Source: Geodermatophilaceae bacterium URHB0062 (GTDB taxonomy: Bacteria; Actinomycetota; Actinomycetes; Mycobacteriales; Geodermatophilaceae). From it: a stretch of DNA of 64,000 bases. Made by a program: the position numbers and the translations under genes. Where the stretch lies: positions 202,498-266,497 of the forward strand of contig KK211088.1 of assembly GCA_000620185.1 (NCBI GenBank), given 5' to 3'. The notes under the pieces are model-generated. The model saw only the letters and a program-made list of their open reading frames with translations, made no database searches and had not been told where the DNA came from. Numbering within the stretch: the stretch's first letter is position 1; the number at the start of each line of letters is the position of its first letter. Shown one piece after another: positions 50,916-59,394 of this stretch.

Positions 50916-52235
50916 TCAGCCGGCGCTGCGGCCGAGCGCCCGGTAGGTCCAGCCGGCCGCCGTCCAGGCGTCGCGGTCGAGGGCGTTGCGCCCGTCGAGC
51001 ACGCGCTTGGTGCTGACGATCTTTCCGAACTTCACCGGGTCGAGCTCGCGGTACTGCTTCCACTCGGTGAGCACCAGGACCGCGTCGGCGCGCTCGGCGG
51101 CCTCCTCCGGCGTGGCGGCGTAGTCCAGCTGCGGCCAGAGGCGGCGGCTGTTCTCGACCGCGGCCGGGTCGGTCACCCGCACGACGGCGCCCTGCAGCTG
51201 CAGCTGGGCGGCGACGTTGAGCGCCGGCGAGTCGCGGATGTCGTCGCTGTCGGGCTTGAAGGCCGCACCGAGGACGGCGACGCGCTTGCCGACCAGCGAG
51301 CCGTCGCAGACCTCGCGGGCGAGGTCGACCATGCGGATCCGGCGGCGCATGTTGATGTTGTCGACCTCCTTGAGGAAGGTCAGGGCCTGGTCGGCGCCCA
51401 GCTCGCCGGCGCGCGCCATGAAGGCCCGGATGTCCTTGGGCAGGCAGCCGCCGCCGAAGCCCAGGCCGGCGTTGAGGAACTTGCGGCCGATGCGGTCGTC
51501 GTAGCCGATGGCATCGGCCAGCTGCTTGACGTCGGCGCCGGTGGCCTCGCACAGCTCGGCCATGGCGTTGATGAAGGAGATCTTCGTGGCGAGGAAGGAG
51601 TTCGCCGCCGTCTTCACCATCTCGGCGGTGGCGTAGTCGGTCACGACCTGCGGGGTGCCGCGCTCGAGGATGGTGGCGTAGACCTCGTCGAGCCGACCAC
51701 GCGCGGTCTCGCCGTCCTGACCCTCGGGGATGCCGTAGACGAGCCGGTCGGGACGGAGCGTGTCCTCGACGGCGAAGCCCTCGCGGAGGAACTCGGGGTT
51801 CCAGGCCAGCAGTGCGCCGGGGACCTTGGAGCCGACGAGGTCGGCCAGGCGGGCGGCGGTGCCGACCGGGACGGTGGACTTGCCGACGACGAGGTCGCCG
51901 GGCTCGAGCACCTCGAGCAGGCTCTCGGTCGCGCCCTCGACGAAGCGCAGGTCGGCGGCGTACTCGCCGCGCTTCTGCGGGGTGCCCACGCAGACGAAGT
52001 GGACCTTGGACCCGCGGCCCTCGGCGAAGTCGGTGGTAAAGCGCAGCCGGCCGGTGGCCAGGGTGCGCTGCAGCAGCTCCTCGAAGCCGGGCTCGTAGAA
52101 CGGCGCCTTGGCGTCCGCGAGCGTGTTGATCTTGTCCTGGTCGACGTCGATGCCGACGACGTCGTGGCCGAGCTCCGCCATCGAGGCGGCGTGGACGGCG
52201 CCGAGGTAACCGCAGCCGATGACCGAGATCCGCAC
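50916..52235 (-). CDS. ugd: UDP-glucose 6-dehydrogenase
   Basis: The 439-residue protein begins RISVIGCGYLGAVHAASMAE with the NAD-binding GxGxxG. It contains KSTVPVGTAARL, WNPEFLREG and the catalytic-cysteine motif GGGCLPKDIRAF; the C-terminal UDP-binding domain has VLGAAFKPDSDDIRDSP. It oxidises UDP-glucose to UDP-glucuronate, a donor for acidic polymers such as the one expected from the synthase at 12873. GTG 52235 is chosen because GGAG sits 7 bases upstream; ATG 52247 and ATG 52262 are in-frame alternatives. Confidence 0.9.
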   Translation of the reverse strand: MRISVIGCGYLGAVHAASMAELGHDVVGIDVDQDKINTLADAKAPFYEPGFEELLQRTLATGRLRFTTDFAEGRGSKVHFVCVGTPQKRGEYAADLRFVEGATESLLEVLEPGDLVVGKSTVPVGTAARLADLVGSKVPGALLAWNPEFLREGFAVEDTLRPDRLVYGIPEGQDGETARGRLDEVYATILERGTPQVVTDYATAEMVKTAANSFLATKISFINAMAELCEATGADVKQLADAIGYDDRIGRKFLNAGLGFGGGCLPKDIRAFMARAGELGADQALTFLKEVDNINMRRRIRMVDLAREVCDGSLVGKRVAVLGAAFKPDSDDIRDSPALNVAAQLQLQGAVVRVTDPAAVENSRRLWPQLDYAATPEEAAERADAVLVLTEWKQYRELDPVKFGKIVSTKRVLDGRNALDRDAWTAAGWTYRALGRSAG

Positions 52236-52262
52236 GGGGTGCTCCATTTCGTTGTGGTGCAA

Positions 52263-52625
52263 CGTTGCCGGTCCACCGCGGCGGACAAATCGTGCAACGA
52301 CGGTAAAGCACGTCAGGGGACGGGGAAACGCGGACGGGCGCCGCCCCGGGTCACCGAACCGGCGTCCGCGGGGCGGAGACGGACCGGTTCAGCTCCGTCC
52401 ATGGAACCCGGCGACGGCTCCCGCCGTTGGTCGGGCACGCCAAGGACGCGCCGGAAAGCCCAGAATTGGCTCTCTTCCGCCACAAGGCGCGCACTGGTCA
52501 CAGCGCTTCCGGTTGCGCTTCGGCCTTTCAGGGCACAAAGTCCCCTCGCGAAAGTGATCCGCATACCGGGGGATGCGTTCTGGCTGTGCGGGCCCCAGCG
52601 GTCCGCCTGGACAGAGGAAGGCCAC
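52263..52625 (+). other. Intergenic region between ugd and a small membrane protein gene
   Basis: This divergent stretch contains ACGGGGAAA (52320-52328, plus strand), short inverted repeats around 52385-52400 and CGCAT/ATGCG near 52560-52577. I see no convincing ORF and no clear -10 box for either gene. It is less GC-rich than coding DNA between about 52460 and 52570, as promoters in this window tend to be. Confidence 0.3.
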
Positions 52626-52946
52626 ATGGGGTGGATGTGGGCCGTCGGAGCAGCGTGGCTGCTGCTCGGTGCCGGCATCGCCCTGCTCATCGGCCGATCC
52701 ATCGTCTTCGCCGACCGGAAGTCGGCCCACCGAGACGCAGAGGCCGCCGAGGTCACCGTCCAACGGCCGCCACTGACGCTGCTGCCGAAGCCTCCGGCCG
52801 CACCGCCCGAGCCGTCTCCGCCCCGGCCCGCCGGCCGGGAGGCGCCCACGATCCCTGGCCTGCCCTCTGCCCGGCCGCCGGTGGGCCGTCCCCCGGTTCC
52901 CCGCATCAAGCGGCACCGTCCACCCCGCCGGTCGAGCGGCGCCTGA
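52626..52946 (+). CDS. Small membrane protein with proline-rich tail
   Basis: ATG 52626 follows GAGGAAGG at good distance. The 106-residue protein has one membrane segment (VGAAWLLLGAGIALLIGRSI) and then a tail dominated by Pro, Arg and Ala. The junction IGRSIVFADRKS resembles VGRGIRLADRRS in the membrane protein at 54197, so the two share a short N-terminal module. Function unknown. It precedes the LCP gene by about 95 bases. Confidence 0.55.
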   Translation: MGWMWAVGAAWLLLGAGIALLIGRSIVFADRKSAHRDAEAAEVTVQRPPLTLLPKPPAAPPEPSPPRPAGREAPTIPGLPSARPPVGRPPVPRIKRHRPPRRSSGA

Positions 52947-53005
52947 TCGGATCGGCCGTCACTCCCTGGAGTGAGGAGCGCGGTCCGCACCACCGCGCGC
53001 GTCCG

Positions 53006-53011
53006 TACCCT
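53006..53011 (+). promoter_or_regulatory. Candidate -10 box of the LCP gene
   Basis: TACCCT matches TANNNT, 29 bases before ATG 53041. A small hairpin (TCACTCC/GGAGTGA, about 52961-52976) lies just upstream and could end the preceding gene. Confidence 0.4.
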
Positions 53012-53040
53012 CGGCCTCTGACCAGGTAGACGGGGGTTCG

Positions 53041-54192
53041 ATGAGCACCGACGGCACTGGGGCGGGCCGGCACCGCGCCGGACCGCTCGCGGAGGACGGC
53101 ACCGGCGACGAACAGCGGTCGCCGAGCGACGAGGCGTCGTTCCTGATCGACGACGACATGGAGGACGACGAGGCGTCGCGCCCCCCGTCGCACCGGGGTC
53201 GCCGCGTGCTGGCCGCCGTCGGCAGCGTCGTGCTCGTGCTGGCCCTCGTGGTCGGCGGCGCAGCCTGGTTCCTGGTCGATCGCTACGCCGGCAACATCGA
53301 CCGCGTCGCCGGCGTCTTCGACGACCTCGACAACGCCGACCGACCGGCTCCGGGCTCACCCGCCACGCCCGCCGGCGCGGACCCCGTCACGTTCCTCCTC
53401 GTCGGCTCGGACACCCGTGAGAAGACGGCGGACGGCGAGAACCCGGGAGCACGCTCGGACGCGATCATGATCGCCCGGTTCAGCGGTGACCGGCAGCACG
53501 CGCAGCTGATCTCGATCCCCCGCGACTCGTGGGTCGACATCCCCGGCCACGGCATGAACAAGATCAACGCGAGTTACGCCTTCGGTGGCCCGTCGCTGCT
53601 CATCCAGACCGTGGAGCAGCTGACCGACGTGCGCATCGACCACTACGTGGCGATCGACTTCGACGGCATCATCCAGGTCACCGACGACCTGGGCGGGGTG
53701 GACGTCGTCGTCGCGGAGACGACGAGCAACGGCCCGTACACCTTCGAGAAGGGCGTCAACCACCTCGACGGCGACGAGGCGCGGTGGTACCTGGGCCAGC
53801 GCTACGGCCTGGAGGGTGGGGACTTCGACCGGGTCAAGCGCCAGCAGCAGTACCTGCGCGCGATGTTCGGCAAGCTGTTCAGCGCCAACACGTTCACCGA
53901 CGTCGGCAAGCTCGACTCGGCCCTGCGTGCGGTCACCAGCGCGGTGAGCGTCGACGACACGCTCGGCAACACCGCCCTGCTGAAGCTGGCGTCGTCGATG
54001 CGCGGGGTGACGCCGGACGACATCCAGTACTTCACCGCACCGATCGAGGGCACCGGCAAGGAGGGCCCGGCGAGCGTCGTCTACCTCAACGACGCGCTCG
54101 GCGAGCGCATGTGGCAGTACCTGCGCAACGACTCACTCGCGGAGAACGCCGAGGAGTTCAGTCAGCAGGCGCTGCCCGACGTCCCCCGCTGA
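53041..54192 (+). CDS. LCP (LytR-CpsA-Psr) family glycopolymer transferase
   Basis: The 383-residue protein has an acidic cytoplasmic N-terminus of about 55 residues, a membrane span (VLAAVGSVVLVLALVVGG) and an extracellular LCP domain. Key motifs are FLLVGSDTREK, RSDAIMIARFSGD, ISIPRDSWVDIPG, MNKINASYAFGG and RIDHYVAIDFDG, with the arginines and aspartates that bind the pyrophosphate lipid. LCP enzymes move undecaprenyl-linked glycopolymers onto peptidoglycan or arabinogalactan. It is the likely anchoring step for at least one polymer made here. Confidence 0.9.
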   Translation: MSTDGTGAGRHRAGPLAEDGTGDEQRSPSDEASFLIDDDMEDDEASRPPSHRGRRVLAAVGSVVLVLALVVGGAAWFLVDRYAGNIDRVAGVFDDLDNADRPAPGSPATPAGADPVTFLLVGSDTREKTADGENPGARSDAIMIARFSGDRQHAQLISIPRDSWVDIPGHGMNKINASYAFGGPSLLIQTVEQLTDVRIDHYVAIDFDGIIQVTDDLGGVDVVVAETTSNGPYTFEKGVNHLDGDEARWYLGQRYGLEGGDFDRVKRQQQYLRAMFGKLFSANTFTDVGKLDSALRAVTSAVSVDDTLGNTALLKLASSMRGVTPDDIQYFTAPIEGTGKEGPASVVYLNDALGERMWQYLRNDSLAENAEEFSQQALPDVPR

Positions 54193-54196
54193 TCGC

Positions 54197-55135
54197 TCAG
54201 CTGGAACGGCCGTTCTCGGCCGTCCGTCCGGGTGCCTGCGCCGGCAGGTCGAGCGTGTGGGCGTCCGCGGTTCGGCGCAGCGGCCAGCTGGCGGGCAGGA
54301 CGAGGCGCGGCGCGACGCCGGCGAGGACGGCGAGCAGGAACGAGACGGCCGCGAGGGCCTCGCCGGCCTCCTCGAGGAAGGTGGCGCCGGCCGCCCAGCT
54401 GCTCGCGCCGCCGAGGGCATCGGCGACGACGTTCGTCAGCGCCGACAGTCCCACCGACGCGACGGCGTAGAAAGCCACGGCGCCCAGGACGCGGCGACGG
54501 TCGCGACGGTCGTCGCGGCTGAGGAACCACAGGACGCCGACCACCGCCGTGGCGAGCGCGGCGCTGGCGACGACGGCTCCCGCGCTCCCGATGAGTCCGC
54601 TGAGGGAGTGCATCGCCGTCGCGTGCACGGTGCTGCCGGCCTTGACGGCCGCGATCCCGCCGCCGACGAGGGCGACGGCCAGCCACCAGGTGCGCCGACC
54701 CGGCATCGTTCCCGCAGCCGACACGGCCGCGGCCGCCGCCGCGGCGAAGAGCAGCGCCACGAACATGCGCGGCAGGGAGAACGGGGCGTCCATCGACAGC
54801 ACCCCGGCCGTGGTGCCGCCGGCCAGCCGGTTCAGAAAGCCAGAGGTCTCGAGGCCCAGGGCCACGAGGATGAGGCCGATGCCGAGCGGTGAGAGCGGGA
54901 TGGCGCGACGCCGCACGCGGACGGCGTCCCTCTCCCGCACCGCGCCGGACTCGAGGTCCGCGGTCGTGAGGACGTCGGTGGCGCCGGTGCCCGGCGACCG
55001 CCGGTCGGCCAGGCGAATGCCCCTGCCGACGATCACGGCCGCCAGGAAGGCGAGGACGAACCACACCGCCAGCCCGCCGAGCACCCAGAACCACACGCTA
55101 TGTGAATCGGCAGCTTCCCCCGCGGACGTGACCAC
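54197..55135 (-). CDS. Polytopic membrane protein of unknown function
   Basis: The 312-residue protein has an N-terminal span (FWVLGGLAVWFVLAFLAAVI), the VGRGIRLADRRS junction, a soluble stretch and then about six further spans from residue 85 on. The last 40 residues are soluble. No family is recognised. GTG 55135 is 13 bases after a clear -10 box (TAAGAT). It is convergent with the LCP gene, 4 bases between stops, and divergent from nothing, since the phosphatase gene upstream is on the same strand. Confidence 0.65.
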   Translation of the reverse strand: MVTSAGEAADSHSVWFWVLGGLAVWFVLAFLAAVIVGRGIRLADRRSPGTGATDVLTTADLESGAVRERDAVRVRRRAIPLSPLGIGLILVALGLETSGFLNRLAGGTTAGVLSMDAPFSLPRMFVALLFAAAAAAAVSAAGTMPGRRTWWLAVALVGGGIAAVKAGSTVHATAMHSLSGLIGSAGAVVASAALATAVVGVLWFLSRDDRRDRRRVLGAVAFYAVASVGLSALTNVVADALGGASSWAAGATFLEEAGEALAAVSFLLAVLAGVAPRLVLPASWPLRRTADAHTLDLPAQAPGRTAENGRSS

Positions 55136-55147
55136 TCCGTCACAATG

Positions 55148-55153
55148 ATCTTA
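55148..55153 (-). promoter_or_regulatory. -10 box upstream of the membrane protein at 54197
   Basis: On the minus strand TAAGAT is followed 7 bases later by ACGGAG and then GTG 55135. This gives a leader of only about 6 bases, so translation is nearly leaderless. The box lies just past the phosphatase stop at 55161. Confidence 0.45.
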
Positions 55154-55160
55154 CGGACGG

Positions 55161-55814
55161 TCAGAAGCTCGATGACGCGCCGGATGAGTCGGACCGCGAC
55201 GCACCGTCCGTCCCAGGAGTGTCCAGGCTTGCCAGCCGCCGCAGGACGCGCAGCAACGCCTCGGCGATCGCCTCGCCGACCTCCTGATGCACTACGAGGG
55301 GCTGCTGGATCGGGTCGCGGATGTCGTCATCCTCGCCGCTGTGCCGGTGGGAGCGCGCCTCGGCCATCGCCTTCACCAGATTCCGGGCCCGCTCGACGAA
55401 GTCCTCGCCGGTCACGGACTGGTCACCCAACCCGTCGACCAGTTCGGCGGCCTCCCGCAGGGTGAAGGTGCGGGAGAGTGCCCGCGGCGAACGGTGCAGC
55501 ACCTCGCGGCGGTGACCACGCGTCATGGCGAGCACGAGGTCGGCCTCATAGGGCATGTGGTCCTCGAACTGGCGGGCGCGAAAGTCGCCCGGTTCGGCCC
55601 CGAAGCCGCGCAGAACCAGGGCGCTGTCGGGGTGCATCTCGGAATCGACGACCGCGTGCGTTCCGGCGCTCACGAGCCGGATCACCTGGGCCCGCTCTCC
55701 CATCACCTCGTCGAGGTACGCACTACCCAGTCGCTCGGCCAGCGCGGAGCGGCAGATGTTGCCGGTACAGACCAGTAACACGGTGAAGGTCGGGGCCGGA
55801 CGGTGTTCTGTCAC
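55161..55814 (-). CDS. Low-molecular-weight protein tyrosine phosphatase (Wzb-like)
   Basis: The 217-residue protein has the P-loop VCTGNICRSALAERL (C-x5-R-S, Cys16 and Arg22) and, near residue 178, DIRDPIQQP, where the aspartate of DP is the general acid. The last 25 residues are an Ser/Gly-rich tail. In capsule loci such phosphatases reset BY-kinases. Here the two Wzc-like proteins look kinase-dead, so its substrate may lie elsewhere. GTG 55814 is chosen; no ribosome binding site is seen and the transcript may be leaderless. Confidence 0.85.
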   Translation of the reverse strand: MTEHRPAPTFTVLLVCTGNICRSALAERLGSAYLDEVMGERAQVIRLVSAGTHAVVDSEMHPDSALVLRGFGAEPGDFRARQFEDHMPYEADLVLAMTRGHRREVLHRSPRALSRTFTLREAAELVDGLGDQSVTGEDFVERARNLVKAMAEARSHRHSGEDDDIRDPIQQPLVVHQEVGEAIAEALLRVLRRLASLDTPGTDGASRSDSSGASSSF

Positions 55815-55896
55815 TGGCGCATTGTGCTGTCCGTACGCCCCGGAGCTGCGCAGCACCGCACCGGCGGTCTTCCACAGAGGCGCGCCCGACGTCGGC

Positions 55897-57288
55897 TCAG
55901 CCGGCCCAGCTTTCCCTCAGTACCCCCGCCAACGGAGAGCCGGCCGGGGCGTCGTGGAGGAAGTACCACCAGAAGGGCCCACCGCCGCCGAAGTCGTATG
56001 CCCCGATCGCTCGGGTGTAGAGACCGGCCACGCTCGCCCGTCCCAGCCCTTCGGGATCGGACCGAACGCCCCACCACCAGATGCGATCGAGATCCTCGGC
56101 CCCGTAACCCAGTTCGGAGATGATGACGGGGGGGTCGGGCAGAACGTGGTTCAGCTGACGCAACACCTCGTCCGTCGCCCCGCCCAGCGGATGTTCCTCG
56201 GGATACAGGGACAGGCCGACGGTGTCCGCCTCCGCGGCCGCCTCCGGGTGGGCGGCCAGCCAGTTGAACAGCGCGTTCTCGGGTCGCCCCTCGCCCAGCT
56301 GCCAGTAGAGGGTGACCAGCGCGGTGGCGTCGGTGTGCTCGTGGACGTAGCGGGTGGCCCAGGCGACACGGTCGGCGACGTGGCTCCCCAACCAGTCTCC
56401 GTTCACCTCGTTGCCCGTCTCCCACTCGTCGGCCTCGGGCAGCGCCCTCACGGCCGACTGCCAGCGCCGGCGCCAGCCGGCCTCATCCAGGTCGCCCATC
56501 GCGGACGAGTCCACGGGCTCCAGCAACACCCTCAGGCCCAATTCATGAGCGGTTCCGATGGGGCCTGCGTAGGAGGTGAAGGGGGTGTCCTGGTCCAACA
56601 CCAGCCGCACCCACCCGCCCTGGCCGGTGAGGGCCACGACGTGCTGCAGGTCCGCCCGGCGGGGGATCCGGTCCAGGGTCACCCCACGGCGCAGCTGTCC
56701 GGCACGCTCCTGCCCGTATTGCTGCAGCAGCAGGACGGAGGCGCCCACGGCGGCGTCGTACGCCTGGTTCGCTTTGACCGCCGCATCGGCCTCGTCCGCA
56801 GCCCCCCGCGCGCCGTCCAGCGCGGTGGTCGCGATGCCGATGCGGTCTGCCGCCTCGGGGGACGACGTCACCCCGGGGTGACTGTCGAGCAGTCTGTGCA
56901 GAGCGGCCACCGCCGCCTCCGCGGCAAGCAGGTTGAAGCTGTATGTCCCGGGCGGGGGCACGGACAGGAGCAACTGGGAGTAGCCGTCGACGGAGGGCCA
57001 GGCCAGTGCCAGGAGGGCGGGACGGCCGGGGTGCTCCAGCGCGGGGCTGCCGTCCCGGGCGAACAGTGGCCACGGTTGGAAGATGACGAGGTCTGCAGGA
57101 TCCAGGAGCGCGTCGTTCTCGCCGTCCTCCCCCGCACCGTTGCTCTGGACCGCACGGAATTCGTCCCAGGTCAGCAACTTCCCGCTGCGGTCGTACACGT
57201 GCAGGACGACGAGCGAGCGACTTCTCGGCCCTCCGCACGCCGTGACGACGAGCAGGATGATTCCGAGGACCACGACGACCGGGCGCAT
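55897..57288 (-). CDS. Clan A (TIM-barrel) glycoside-hydrolase-like lipoprotein
   Basis: ATG 57288 follows AAGGAAG at 9 bases. The signal VVVVLGIILLVVTAC ends in the lipobox VTAC (Cys18), so the 463-residue protein is lipid-anchored outside. The C-terminal half from about 215 looks like a (beta/alpha)8 barrel: RLVLDQD, LLEPVD, the acid/base pair N293-E294 in WETGNEVNG and the nucleophile E392 in VIISELGYG. The NE and SE positions fit GH clan A (GH5/39/53-like). It could degrade or release the polymer of the adjacent synthase locus, as the hydrolase half of PgaB does. Exact GH family unknown. Confidence 0.75.
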   Translation of the reverse strand: MRPVVVVLGIILLVVTACGGPRSRSLVVLHVYDRSGKLLTWDEFRAVQSNGAGEDGENDALLDPADLVIFQPWPLFARDGSPALEHPGRPALLALAWPSVDGYSQLLLSVPPPGTYSFNLLAAEAAVAALHRLLDSHPGVTSSPEAADRIGIATTALDGARGAADEADAAVKANQAYDAAVGASVLLLQQYGQERAGQLRRGVTLDRIPRRADLQHVVALTGQGGWVRLVLDQDTPFTSYAGPIGTAHELGLRVLLEPVDSSAMGDLDEAGWRRRWQSAVRALPEADEWETGNEVNGDWLGSHVADRVAWATRYVHEHTDATALVTLYWQLGEGRPENALFNWLAAHPEAAAEADTVGLSLYPEEHPLGGATDEVLRQLNHVLPDPPVIISELGYGAEDLDRIWWWGVRSDPEGLGRASVAGLYTRAIGAYDFGGGGPFWWYFLHDAPAGSPLAGVLRESWAG

Positions 57289-57348
57289 CCGTGGACTTCC
57301 TTCCCCGTGCGGTGGCGTGGACGCAGCCCCGCAGCAGGTTCCATCGCG

Positions 57349-57394
57349 GAGCCGGCCGGAGGCGGGGGCACACTCCCTCACCTCCGGCCGGCTC
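57349..57394 (-). terminator. 14-bp hairpin ending the synthase-type operon
   Basis: GAGCCGGCCGGAGG (57349-57362) pairs perfectly with CCTCCGGCCGGCTC (57381-57394) across an 18-base loop, 15 bases past the DUF2334 stop on the minus strand. It separates that operon from the TIM-barrel gene. Confidence 0.6.
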
Positions 57395-57409
57395 GCGGCT
57401 GTTCCGCGG

Positions 57410-59146
57410 CTACAGGGTGCCCGGGGCCACGAAGGTGTAGCCGAGTCCCTGGATGCCGCGAACGATCGTGCTCAGGTCGGTCGTTCCGAGGAACGGGTGG
57501 TAGAAGAACGAGGCGAAGCCGTCCCGCACCACCAGATTGGCCTTCGCCGACGCGATGATGTCGGCGGGCAACCGCAGCGGATTGTTGTTGAACACCTCCC
57601 GCTCCACGTTCCCGATGTTCTCGGGGAGCACCTTGGTGCCGTAGATGTCGCGCACCACGTACGGGAAGAACTGCCCGTTGATGTGGCTGTAGTCCACCGC
57701 ACCCCCGCGAAGCTGGCCGCTGAAGTACAGCGAGCGCTCGTACCTGGTGGAGAACTTCGAGGCGACTGCCTGGTAGTCCGTGACGGAGCCTGCGTAGTGC
57801 GGGAACTCCCAGATGGTGGGCACTGCCAGGCCGGCGGCCTGGTACTCCGCCGCCGCCGACGCGATGCGCCCCTGCGCCCAGGCGGTGGAGTCGCCCGGCA
57901 CCGGCCCGTCCAGCCGCACGTAGTTCGCCGCGTCGACGTGAGCGGTGAAGAACTCGAAGTCGTCGCCGCTCACCCCGTCGTACGGATTGTCGATGGTGCC
58001 GAATTGATGGGTGTAGCCGTGGTCGAGCATCGTCCCGCCGTGGGACTGCATGTACTTGATGGCGCTGACCACGCCGGGTACGTCCCGCAGCCGCAGGGTC
58101 ACCGGGCTGCCGTTGTTGTACACGCCGCGCGGATCCGTGTAGACGGGGTAGACGCCGAAGGAGAACGGCACTCGCAGACCGGACAGCGTGTTGGCGATGT
58201 TCCGCAGTTCCGTGGGGTTCGCATCCGGTCCCACGTCCTCGATCCGCACCAGCGCGCGGTGGCGGGTCGCCGTGGTCGGGGCGAGGGCGTCGAACAGCAG
58301 GTCCGAGGCGATGAGATAGCGGTCGCTCATCCCCTCGTACGAGAACGGCACCTCACCCACGTAGGTGAGGTTCTTCGCCCGCGTGGCCCACGGGAAGGTG
58401 CTGCCGTCACTGCGCACCGACGTGGCCAGGACCGAGGCCTTGGCGGGGTCGGACACCGTCACGTTGAGGATGCCGCCCTGGTTGTTCGTGCCGTCGCGGG
58501 CCAGCGTCTGACCCTTGTACTGGACCGAGTTGACCGTCGCGAAGTCGAAGCCGGTCCAGTTCCACCCGTAGTCGGTGGTGAACGTCGGGTCGGCGTTGGT
58601 GAGTTGCCAGATGTTGAACCCCATCCACAGCACCGGCTTGGTCGTCGTCAGCACGTCGGAGAGGAACGCCGCCGGAAGGGGCTCGTCGTAGGTGCTGCCG
58701 ATGTAGATCACGGCGGTGAACCCGGCCATCTGCCCGGCGGTGTAGGAGGTGACCGGCTCGGCCTTGTACGAGCCGAAGTGCCCGACCAGGTTGGCGGCCT
58801 GCTCGCCGTACAGCTCACCCAGCCACCCGAACGTGTTGGTGGAGTCGTAGAGGACCAACGCCGCCCCGGTGTCGGCGGCGTTGATGGACTGGGTGGTCGA
58901 CCGGGCGCCGTCCGTGGGCGAGACACTGCTCGAGGTCGACGGGACGGCGGGGACGGGCCGGGTGGGTCGATGGACCGGCTGCTTCGGGGGACGCGGCGGC
59001 GCGGGAAGCTTGGCCATCGTGATCGCTTCGCCGTGCGGGTGCCCGTGGCCGGGCGGCGGCGCGGCACCGGCCGGGACGACGCTGGTCAGCACCAGCGCGG
59101 CGGCGACCGCACTGATCAGACCGAGACGCTTCTTACGCTGCGACAT
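57410..59146 (-). CDS. Secreted DUF2334 protein (polysaccharide-deacetylase-like)
   Basis: The 578-residue protein has a Sec signal (LISAVAAALVLTSVVPAGA), a Pro/His-rich linker to about residue 90 and a Rossmann-like domain (ALVLYDSTNTFGWLGELYGE). A DUF2334 domain starts with RIEDVGPDANP at 301-311 and has the metal-type HGYTH at 376-380. DUF2334 is related to NodB/CE4 deacetylases. The expected role is extracellular deacetylation of an amino-sugar polymer. ATG 59146 with GGAG 5 bases upstream is chosen; GTG 59152 is possible. It overlaps the small gene upstream by 14 bases and ends at a hairpin. Confidence 0.8.
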   Translation of the reverse strand: MSQRKKRLGLISAVAAALVLTSVVPAGAAPPPGHGHPHGEAITMAKLPAPPRPPKQPVHRPTRPVPAVPSTSSSVSPTDGARSTTQSINAADTGAALVLYDSTNTFGWLGELYGEQAANLVGHFGSYKAEPVTSYTAGQMAGFTAVIYIGSTYDEPLPAAFLSDVLTTTKPVLWMGFNIWQLTNADPTFTTDYGWNWTGFDFATVNSVQYKGQTLARDGTNNQGGILNVTVSDPAKASVLATSVRSDGSTFPWATRAKNLTYVGEVPFSYEGMSDRYLIASDLLFDALAPTTATRHRALVRIEDVGPDANPTELRNIANTLSGLRVPFSFGVYPVYTDPRGVYNNGSPVTLRLRDVPGVVSAIKYMQSHGGTMLDHGYTHQFGTIDNPYDGVSGDDFEFFTAHVDAANYVRLDGPVPGDSTAWAQGRIASAAAEYQAAGLAVPTIWEFPHYAGSVTDYQAVASKFSTRYERSLYFSGQLRGGAVDYSHINGQFFPYVVRDIYGTKVLPENIGNVEREVFNNNPLRLPADIIASAKANLVVRDGFASFFYHPFLGTTDLSTIVRGIQGLGYTFVAPGTL

Positions 59147-59369
59147 GCTCACTCCGCTCCGCTGCCAGGAGCAGCTGTTGGGCGATGACCGTGGCTTGCT
59201 GGATGACGATGGGCGCGACCTGTTGCGCGCGGTCGAGGGCCCACTTGCGCGTGCCGTCGGTGACGTGCGGCCAGGGGAAATCCCTGAACCGTGGATCCAG
59301 AGCGTTGTAGAGGGACTCCGCGAGCTGCTCCACGAGCTCTTCGGTGATACGCGGCGGCAGGACTTCCAC
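59133..59369 (-). CDS. 78-residue protein of unknown function
   Basis: GTG 59369 is preceded by AAGGAGGT, one of the best ribosome binding sites in the window. The product (MEVLPPRITEELVEQLAESL at the N-terminus) is mostly helical, with WPHVTDGTRKWALDRAQQV and a hydrophobic Ile/Gln-rich helix. There is no signal peptide or domain I know. It lies between the epimerase (25 bases upstream) and DUF2334 gene (14-base overlap), so it is part of the operon and may be an accessory subunit. Confidence 0.6.
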   Translation of the reverse strand: MEVLPPRITEELVEQLAESLYNALDPRFRDFPWPHVTDGTRKWALDRAQQVAPIVIQQATVIAQQLLLAAERSEHVAA

Positions 59370-59394
59370 GACTACCTCCTTCGACCGGTGAGGG

